From the NCBI GenBank assembly GCA_016783285.1, contig JADHWW010000170.1, forward strand, positions 1-10,923: a DNA stretch of 10,923 nt. Reading direction: 5' to 3'. Positions 6,170 to 10,923 of the stretch are shown in pieces. The number at the start of each line of letters is the position of its first letter. Positions within the stretch are counted from its first letter, which is position 1. The position numbers and the translations under genes were made by a program. Under the pieces are notes generated by a model, which made no database searches, was not told the DNA's origin, and saw only the letters and a list, made by a program, of their open reading frames with translations. This DNA comes from Anaerolineae bacterium. Its GTDB lineage: Bacteria > Chloroflexota > Anaerolineae > B4-G1.

Positions 6170-7345
6170 ATGAGCGTCAAGAAGTCCAAAAGAAGACTTT
6201 CATCGTCGAAGAAACCAAAGTCCTCCGTCGGAAGGTCGAAGAAACCATCAACAACTGTCCGCTCCACCACCAGGGTGCGAAGAGGGGCCTCAAGAGTGAG
6301 CCGGACAGCCGGAACGTCGCGGGAGGAAACCCGCGCCAAACTGGACGAACTTCAAAGCCAGTTGGGCAGCCTGCAGGAATCGCTGCTGCTGACCGGCGTG
6401 CACAACGAGATGGGGGACATTGAGACAACCCTTTCACTGCTCCCGACCGAGATTGAGGAACTGCGCACCCGGGGCTACGCCTTTCGCAGTTTCCTGGAAA
6501 ACAAGATCAAGGTACTGGCCAAGCAGTGGAAGGAGATAAATGGGCGTGTGTCCCGCGAGGTGAGCCGGCGCACGCGGGAACTGGAGCGGGAGGCCGACGA
6601 GGCTGAACGTGCCCTGCAACAGGCCATGAGTGGCCGCGCCTCCCAGGTGTCCCGCGCCGAGAGTGCCATCAACACGCTGGAGAGCAAGGTGCGGGCCGCG
6701 CAGTCGGCGGTCGGAGCGATGTACCAGGCGCTCGAACAGAACGTCAACCAGACCAAATCTCAGGTGAAAGAGATTCGCTGGCTGCTCGACCAGGTAGACG
6801 AGGCCAGTTTCTCGCTCTACCCGGCCGAGGACCCCGTGGCGGCCTGCGAGGCCCAGTACATGGAGACCAAGAAGAAAGGGCCCAAGGGCGTGCTCTACCT
6901 GACCGACGCCCGGTTGATCTTTGAGCAGAAAGAGGAAAAGGCCACCAAAAAACTGCTCTTTATCACCACCGAGAAAGAGACGATCCAGCAACTCATCTTT
7001 GAGACGCCCATCGGACAGGTCGAAGAGTTCAAGGCCAGCGACAAGGGCTTTCTGGGGCGCAAAGAGATGCTGGAACTGCTCTTTGCACCCGAGGCCGACC
7101 TGAGCGGGGCCACGCTGCGCCTGCACGGTGGCGCCGACAACGAAGAGTGGGCCGGGTTGATCGGCCGGGTAAAGTCGGGAGAGATCGCCAAGGAGCGCAC
7201 GCAGCCCAAGGAAGAAGCGGTGGTCGAGGCGGCCCGGGCCGTGCCGACCAAGTGTCCCACCTGCGGCGCGACCCTCTCCGTCGAGATCGTGCGCGGCATG
7301 CGGGAGATCACTTGTGAGTACTGTGGCTCGGTGATCCGTTTGTAG
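6170..7345 (+). CDS. coiled-coil protein with basic tail, PH/GRAM-like domain and C-terminal zinc ribbon
   Basis: This is a 391-residue protein of unknown function. Residues 1-55 are Lys/Arg/Ser-rich and disordered, like a histone H1 tail. About 55-215 is a long helical, largely coiled-coil region (RTRELEREADEAERALQQAM). About 225-340 resembles a small PH- or GRAM-like beta domain (GVLYLTDARLIFEQ, then IGQVEEFKASDKGFLG). The last 30 residues form a zinc ribbon: C362-x2-C365 and C382-x2-C385. There is no signal peptide or membrane segment. The start ATG at 6170 has AGGAGGTGA at 6156-6164; the GTG at 6161 lies in that Shine-Dalgarno. It follows prfB by 15 bases and is likely cotranscribed. The combination suggests a nucleic-acid- or membrane-associated scaffold, but no specific role can be stated. 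Confidence 0.85.
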   Translation: MSVKKSKRRLSSSKKPKSSVGRSKKPSTTVRSTTRVRRGASRVSRTAGTSREETRAKLDELQSQLGSLQESLLLTGVHNEMGDIETTLSLLPTEIEELRTRGYAFRSFLENKIKVLAKQWKEINGRVSREVSRRTRELEREADEAERALQQAMSGRASQVSRAESAINTLESKVRAAQSAVGAMYQALEQNVNQTKSQVKEIRWLLDQVDEASFSLYPAEDPVAACEAQYMETKKKGPKGVLYLTDARLIFEQKEEKATKKLLFITTEKETIQQLIFETPIGQVEEFKASDKGFLGRKEMLELLFAPEADLSGATLRLHGGADNEEWAGLIGRVKSGEIAKERTQPKEEAVVEAARAVPTKCPTCGATLSVEIVRGMREITCEYCGSVIRL

Positions 7346-7348
7346 TAT

Positions 7349-7401
7349 GTGGGGCAGGCTTTCTAGCCTGTCCGAGCGGCAGACTGGAAAGTCTGCCCCA
7401 C
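7349..7401. repeat. palindromic element (two hairpins in inverted arrangement), copy 1
   Basis: GTGGGGCAG at 7349-7357 is complementary to CTGCCCCAC at 7393-7401. Inside are two hairpins: CAGGCT-TTCT-AGCCTG (7355-7370), and GGCAGACT with a GGAA loop (a GNRA tetraloop) and AGTCTGCC (7378-7397). Each hairpin is close to the reverse complement of the other. The GC pair near the stem top in the first is AT in the second, a compensated change. There is no T-run, so it is not a typical terminator; it resembles a REP/BIME-type extragenic palindrome. Confidence 0.75.
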
Positions 7402-7502
7402 CTTCCAAGCCAGGAGGTAACGATGGCGGCAGGCTTTCTAGCCTGTCCGAGCGGCAGACTGGAAAGTCTGCCCCACCTTCCAAGCCAGGAGGTAACAATG
7501 GC
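7353..7502. repeat. 75-bp tandem duplication carrying the palindrome, an RBS and a start codon
   Basis: Bases 7353-7427 and 7428-7502 are identical except for one base (7422 G against 7497 A), giving 74/75 identity. Each unit ends in AGGAGGTAAC-ATGGC, so the Shine-Dalgarno and ATG of the next gene were duplicated along with the palindromic element. Seventy-five is a multiple of three, so the upstream ATG (7423) is in frame with the downstream one (7498), with no stop between. Confidence 0.9.
7428..7476. repeat. palindromic element, copy 2
   Basis: This is the second copy of the double-hairpin element, from the 75-bp duplication. It keeps both internal hairpins but lacks the outermost GTGG on its left side, so the full outer stem can form only in copy 1. 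Confidence 0.75.
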
Positions 7503-7755
7503 GGAGAAACTCATCGGCAAGGTAGACCATTGGTTCGGCAAGATTGGCGTTGCTGGGATTGAACTGACAGACAGACTCGCCGTGGGCGACCATATTCACA
7601 TCCTAGGACACACGACCGATTTTGAGCAAAAAGTCACCTCAATGCAGATCATGCACCAGGACGTGACCGAGGCCAGCGACGGCGACGGTGTGGGGACTAA
7701 AGTCCAGTTCCGGGCACGGGTCGGCGACCGCGTCTACAAGGTGACGGAGTCTTGA
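7498..7755 (+). CDS. EF-Tu-domain-2-like small beta-barrel protein
   Basis: This 85-residue protein (KIGVAGIELTDRLAVGDHIH; QKVTSMQIMHQDVTEASDGD) has the sequence pattern of the second, oligonucleotide-binding beta-barrel domain of translation GTPases such as EF-Tu. It has no GTPase domain. Such stand-alone 'elongation factor-like' proteins occur in archaea and several bacteria, often beside translation or peptidase genes; their role is not known. I prefer the ATG at 7498 (AGGAGG seven bases upstream). The duplicated in-frame ATG at 7423 would add 25 residues that merely translate the palindromic repeat. The TGA stop overlaps the TTG start of tilS by TTGA, so the two are probably coupled. Confidence 0.85.
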   Translation: MAEKLIGKVDHWFGKIGVAGIELTDRLAVGDHIHILGHTTDFEQKVTSMQIMHQDVTEASDGDGVGTKVQFRARVGDRVYKVTES

Positions 7756-9362
7756 CCGACGTCCTGAACCAGGTCCGGCGTACAATTGAGGCTTATGGCT
7801 TGCTCGCTCCTGGTGATGGGGTAGTCGTCGGCGTCTCCGGCGGGCCGGATTCGCTCTGCCTGCTCTCTTGTCTGCTGCGCCTGCGCGAGCAGTATGACCT
7901 GCGACTGCACGTGGCTCACCTGCACCACGGCGCGCGCGGAGCCGACGCCGACGCCGACGCCGAGTTCGTGGCCGCGCTCGCCGCCGAGTGGGGACTGGAG
8001 GTCACCGTCGAGCAGCAGGACGTGCCGGCGTTGGCCCGGGCACACAAACTGGCCTTTGAGGAGACGGCCCGCCGCGTGCGTTACGCCTTCCTGGCGCGAG
8101 TGGCCGGTGAGATCGGCGGGCACAAAATCGCCGTGGGCCACAACGCCGACGACCAGGCCGAGACAGTTCTAATGCACTTTTTGCGCGGCGCCGGCCCGAC
8201 CGGGCTGCGCGGCATGCTCCCTCTCACCCCCATCACAGACTACCGCCTGCTCACCCCCTTCCTCCACCAACCAACCAACCAACTAACCAACCAACTAACC
8301 AACCAACCAACTAACAATCCCCCCATCCTCATCCGCCCCCTCTTGGAAATCCCCCGCGCCGCCATCGAAGCCTACTGCGCCGCCCACGCCCTCACGCCGC
8401 GCTTTGACCGCTCCAACCTGGACACCACCTACTTTCGCAACCGCCTGCGCCACGAGTTACTACCGCTGTTGGAGACCTACAACCCCAACGTCCGCGCCCG
8501 GCTGTGCCACACCGCCGCCGTCGTCGCCGCCGACTATGAACTCCTCGCCCAACTGCGGGAGCGGGCCTGGGCCGAGGTGGTGCAGGAAGTCAACGGATTA
8601 AGGGAAGTCAACGGATCAAGGGAGGTCAACGGATTAGGAAAAGTCAACGGATCAAGAGCCATTGTCTTTGACAAAGTTGCCTGGCGGACGCTGCCGGTGG
8701 CCCTGCAACGTGCCACCTTGCGCCAGGCGGCCTACCGGCTGCGAGGGAGTTTGCGCGACGTGGACTTTGTGCATGTGGAACACGCCCGGCGGGTGGGACT
8801 GACGGGAGAGACCGGCGCACAGGCCACGCTGCCGATGGGCCTGGCGCTCACCGTGGGCTACGGGACGCTCACCGTGGGCGACGCGGGCGACGCCGGCCCC
8901 CCACCCGACGAGCCGCTGCTGTGGAGCGCCGAACCGCTGCCGGTGCACTTGCCCGGCACGACATCACTGCCGCGGTCAGAGTGGACATTGCAGGCCGAGA
9001 TGCTGGAGGAGTGGAACGCGGCCCAGATAGCCGCCAACCCCGATCCCTGGACGGCCTACTTTGACGCGGACGCGCTTGCCACCCCGCTGGTGCTGCGTCC
9101 CCGCCACCGGGGAGACCGCTTTCGGCCCCAGGGGATGGGCGGGCACAGCGTCAAACTAAGCGCATTTCTGATCAATCTCAAGATCCCCCGCGCCTGGCGC
9201 GACCACGTACCGCTGCTCGCGGCAGGCGACGAGATCATGTGGGTGTGTGGGCGGCGGCTGGGGGAGGGGGTCACCGTCGGGCCGGGGACGCGGCGGGTGG
9301 CGCATCTGCGGTTTGAGCGCACGCCCTTTACACTGACAGGAGAAACTGACAATGCAACGTAG
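7752..9362 (+). CDS. tilS: tRNA(Ile)-lysidine synthase
   Basis: TilS attaches lysine to C34 of the CAU-anticodon tRNA-Ile, making lysidine so that it reads AUA. The N-terminal PP-loop ATPase motif SGGPDS is at residues 29-34. GHNADDQAETVLMHFLRG and the D-SN-D-YFRNRLRHELLP block follow. A C-terminal TilS domain (LRPRHRGDRFRPQGM...VKLSAFLINLKIPRAWRD) begins near 435. At 536 residues it is longer than usual. Two in-frame tandem-repeat insertions account for part of that: residues 173-188 (QPTN/QLTN, 12-bp units) and 279-302 (EVNGxR, 18-bp units). An ADADAD run near residue 67 comes from GCCGAC repeats. The start is TTG at 7752, overlapping the previous stop. The gene should be essential, so the insertions must be tolerated. 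Confidence 0.93.
   Translation: MTDVLNQVRRTIEAYGLLAPGDGVVVGVSGGPDSLCLLSCLLRLREQYDLRLHVAHLHHGARGADADADAEFVAALAAEWGLEVTVEQQDVPALARAHKLAFEETARRVRYAFLARVAGEIGGHKIAVGHNADDQAETVLMHFLRGAGPTGLRGMLPLTPITDYRLLTPFLHQPTNQLTNQLTNQPTNNPPILIRPLLEIPRAAIEAYCAAHALTPRFDRSNLDTTYFRNRLRHELLPLLETYNPNVRARLCHTAAVVAADYELLAQLRERAWAEVVQEVNGLREVNGSREVNGLGKVNGSRAIVFDKVAWRTLPVALQRATLRQAAYRLRGSLRDVDFVHVEHARRVGLTGETGAQATLPMGLALTVGYGTLTVGDAGDAGPPPDEPLLWSAEPLPVHLPGTTSLPRSEWTLQAEMLEEWNAAQIAANPDPWTAYFDADALATPLVLRPRHRGDRFRPQGMGGHSVKLSAFLINLKIPRAWRDHVPLLAAGDEIMWVCGRRLGEGVTVGPGTRRVAHLRFERTPFTLTGETDNAT
8268..8315. repeat. 12-bp tandem repeat inside tilS (four in-frame units)
   Basis: Four 12-base units of the form CAACCAACCAAC or CAACTAACCAAC encode QPTN, QLTN, QLTN, QPTN (residues 173-188). 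They lie between the PP-loop half and the ILIRPLLEIPR block of TilS, where the family normally has a short loop. The minus strand is a TTGG-rich tract like the intergenic repeats. Confidence 0.9.
8586..8657. repeat. 18-bp tandem repeat inside tilS (four in-frame units)
   Basis: Four 18-base units encode EVNGLR, EVNGSR, EVNGLG, KVNGSR (residues 279-302). The shared core is GTCAACGGATTA/GTCAACGGATCA. The core TCAACGGATC also occurs, inverted, once in the ftsY leader (GATCCGTTGA, 3268-3277). It lies between two helical blocks of TilS, in the linker after the N-terminal domain. Confidence 0.9.
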
Positions 9363-10110
9363 TGATTTTACCACCATTCAAGAGTTCGCTGAATACATCG
9401 CTCAATTGGAGAAAGACTACACGGAGAGGCTCTTTCACGCCCTGTACAAGAATGCTGGCAACATTCAGGCCTGGTACAATGAGCCCAACAAGGTGCCGGA
9501 GACGTGGGTGGGAAAGATGGTCATCAGCCCCAGGGAACCGTCTGCACCCTGGGAGCAGGTGGGGGAGATCGTCATCGTCGGAGTGGTGAACCGCGAGTTT
9601 CCAGAGTGGTTCCCGGTGGGGTTGCCGATTGGCTCCGAGACGCGCTTGAGCACACCCGATGCCATTGTCCACATTGACGTAAAGACACACAAGGAAGGCG
9701 ACCCCGACTTGGACCGCACCCAGGACGTGCGTCCTGAACAGATCAGCACCGATGAGGACGAAACCCACGTGCAAAATAGTCGAGGGCAACTGGGCGATTC
9801 TCCACCCAAGTTACCCCCCTACTACGTGTTTGGCCCCAACCTGTTGAAAGTAACGGTCTCCGCTTTTGTGATCTGCGCATATCAATTTGACGAGGCCGCC
9901 CGCTACCAGTATCTCACACGCTTGCAACTCTTCACTGTGCCAAACGGCATTCTCAGAGCCGTTCGTGATTACACCGACATCTTTCGGGCTGGCAAAGATG
10001 GCCGCGGGGGACATCGTTATCGCATCAATCTGCCTGCTCTTGCCGGTCACGAATCCTGGCGCTGGCGCGAGATACGATACCTGGCCCAGGGCTTTGAGGT
10101 GACGCGGTGA
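9352..10110 (+). CDS. candidate PD-(D/E)XK restriction endonuclease
   Basis: This 252-residue protein overlaps the tilS end by 11 bases. It carries P102-D103-x5-D109-V-K111 (in STPDAIVHIDVKTHK), which matches the PD-(D/E)XK nuclease core exactly. Long beta-like stretches flank it (GEIVIVGVVNREF before; LLKVTVSAFVICAY after). It faces the end of an N6-adenine methyltransferase/specificity gene at 10114 with a 3-base gap, the expected setting for a type II endonuclease. I do not recognise its exact subfamily, so target and cut pattern are unknown. A few R-M systems (AhdI, 'type IIH') pair a small endonuclease with type I-like methyltransferase and specificity parts, and this may be similar. The Shine-Dalgarno AGGAG lies nine bases before the ATG. 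Translational coupling to tilS could keep its expression low and steady. Confidence 0.65.
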   Translation: MQRSDFTTIQEFAEYIAQLEKDYTERLFHALYKNAGNIQAWYNEPNKVPETWVGKMVISPREPSAPWEQVGEIVIVGVVNREFPEWFPVGLPIGSETRLSTPDAIVHIDVKTHKEGDPDLDRTQDVRPEQISTDEDETHVQNSRGQLGDSPPKLPPYYVFGPNLLKVTVSAFVICAYQFDEAARYQYLTRLQLFTVPNGILRAVRDYTDIFRAGKDGRGGHRYRINLPALAGHESWRWREIRYLAQGFEVTR

Positions 10111-10113
10111 TTG

Positions 10114-10923
10114 TCAGCGTCCTTCAATCACGTCTGTAGCCAGTGCGACGATCTCGTTTTTCTCTTCCGAAATGAGGCGTTTCAACTCTTTAATGCGCTG
10201 GCGATGACCCTTGAATGTGTCCCCTAAACGCTGGTGGTTATCTGGGATAGGGATCTGCAAACGGCGCAGGTCTTTTTCAGCAATACGCCCCGACATCTCA
10301 CCGGTGGAGTAGATGGTCATCAACTTGAGAAACTGGGGTGAGCGCAAGATTTCGACCACGTAATCCCGGTCGTAACCCTCGCGCAGATGGAGCACCGAGA
10401 ACTCGCTTATGGCAAGTGCCCCATCCAACTCGGGTGGCACGACGACGATAGCGCCACGATAAGCCCGCCGGCGGCTGATCAGAACATCGCCTGCTTGCAA
10501 CCGTTTGAGTGAAGTGTAATTGCTGTCACGGCCCTTGATATGCTTCGGCGTAATCGTCAACGTTGCCGGATCAACACAACTTGTCTCCACCAGCCTGATC
10601 TCTTGATCCGGGTTGAGGCGCGCATTCACTCTCTCGGCATAGAATGAGCCAATGTCAGACAGACTGACCAGCCCGTGTTTCGGGTTGTGGTGGAAAAAAC
10701 TTGCTACCTGCTGATGTTCGGAGACGTAGAATTTGGCATCGAGGCGGTCTTTAATCTTACCGATGGGTACCAGGTAATGCGAGTCCCGTTGACAGTATTC
10801 GGTAAGAGTTTGAGGAAAATCGTTGAGGTCGCTGGGCCGGCCGGTGGAGGTGAAACCGATATTCTCGACGCGCTTTATAAAAATTTCGTAATCGTCGGGC
10901 ACACGTGCCGCTTTGCGAAGGAA
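10114..10923 (-). CDS. N6-adenine DNA methyltransferase C-terminus fused to a type I-like specificity domain (partial)
   Basis: The frame runs off the right edge, so the N-terminus is missing; 269 residues are visible. The GTG at 10902 is internal, since the open frame continues through it to the window end. The segment VPDDYEIFIKRVENIGFTSTGRP is the typical C-terminal end of HsdM-like N6-DNA methyltransferases. It is followed by DRLDAKFY and a domain like HsdS target-recognition domains (LVSLSDIGSFY, LQAGDVLISRRRAYRGAIVV, EFSVLHLR). Then comes MSGRIAEKDLRRLQIPIPD and a closing helix, as in type I S subunits. So methylation and specificity parts appear fused in one polypeptide, with the nuclease encoded separately at 9352-10110. 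It would protect host DNA by methylating the same site the nuclease cuts. The catalytic NPPY/F motif must lie outside the window. Confidence 0.85.
   Translation of the reverse strand, partial: FLRKAARVPDDYEIFIKRVENIGFTSTGRPSDLNDFPQTLTEYCQRDSHYLVPIGKIKDRLDAKFYVSEHQQVASFFHHNPKHGLVSLSDIGSFYAERVNARLNPDQEIRLVETSCVDPATLTITPKHIKGRDSNYTSLKRLQAGDVLISRRRAYRGAIVVVPPELDGALAISEFSVLHLREGYDRDYVVEILRSPQFLKLMTIYSTGEMSGRIAEKDLRRLQIPIPDNHQRLGDTFKGHRQRIKELKRLISEEKNEIVALATDVIEGR

Noticed and set aside
7355..7397. Rho-independent terminator after the zinc-ribbon gene
   Set aside because: The hairpins are strong but no T-run follows; a Shine-Dalgarno and start codon come next instead.
6434..7498. 354-codon open frame on the minus strand
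   Set aside because: It is antisense to the coiled-coil/zinc-ribbon gene, which has a perfect Shine-Dalgarno, recognisable Cys motifs and ordinary composition. The antisense frame starts by translating the duplicated repeat.
8268..8657. CRISPR array or microsatellite misassembly in tilS
   Set aside because: Units are contiguous without spacers, so not CRISPR. Reading frame and TilS motifs are kept on both sides, so simple misassembly is unlikely, though unit number could be wrong.

Overview
The window reads as GC-rich bacterial chromosome, probably from the Chloroflexota (Anaerolineae-like). The pointers are a two-ended zinc-ribbon threonine synthase, a DUF5678 protein, a small EF-Tu-domain-2-like protein, HEPN/MNT and VapBC modules among housekeeping genes, and several AT-richer short tandem repeats. 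The phylum is an inference; no rRNA or tRNA gene is present.

Layout. Two oppositely oriented gene blocks leave a shared control region at about 3109-3301. Its two sigma70-like promoters point outward and overlap at the -35 boxes. Leftward, the minus-strand block is GT2 glycosyltransferase (2386-3108), DUF5678 protein with an apparent C-terminal frameshift (about 2049-2384), MNT nucleotidyltransferase (1686-2024), HEPN protein (1241-1696) and threonine synthase (157-1257). The genes overlap or lie 1-24 bases apart. To the left of thrC are a possible gene tail and a candidate insertion-sequence end.

Rightward, the plus-strand block is ftsY, vapB, a vapC broken by an in-frame TGA, a doubtful small ORF, prfB with its programmed +1 frameshift, a coiled-coil/PH-like/zinc-ribbon protein of unknown role, a duplicated 75-bp palindromic repeat, an EF-Tu-domain-2-like protein, tilS, and a candidate PD-(D/E)XK restriction endonuclease overlapping the tilS end. 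Facing it tail-to-tail, 3 bases away, is the C-terminal part of an N6-adenine methyltransferase fused to a type I-like specificity domain, which runs off the right edge.

How the genes work together. ftsY, prfB, the EF-like protein and tilS are translation and protein-targeting genes. Two toxin-antitoxin-type modules and a putative restriction-modification pair are attached to these housekeeping operons by overlap or tight spacing. The most unusual features are: (1) tandem repeats related to intergenic ones, found in frame twice inside tilS; (2) a palindromic element made of two inverted copies of one hairpin with compensatory changes, tandemly duplicated together with a ribosome-binding site and start codon; (3) the paired overlapping promoters; (4) a leaky-context TGA in vapC just upstream of prfB; and (5) the R-M pair whose nuclease is translationally coupled to tilS.
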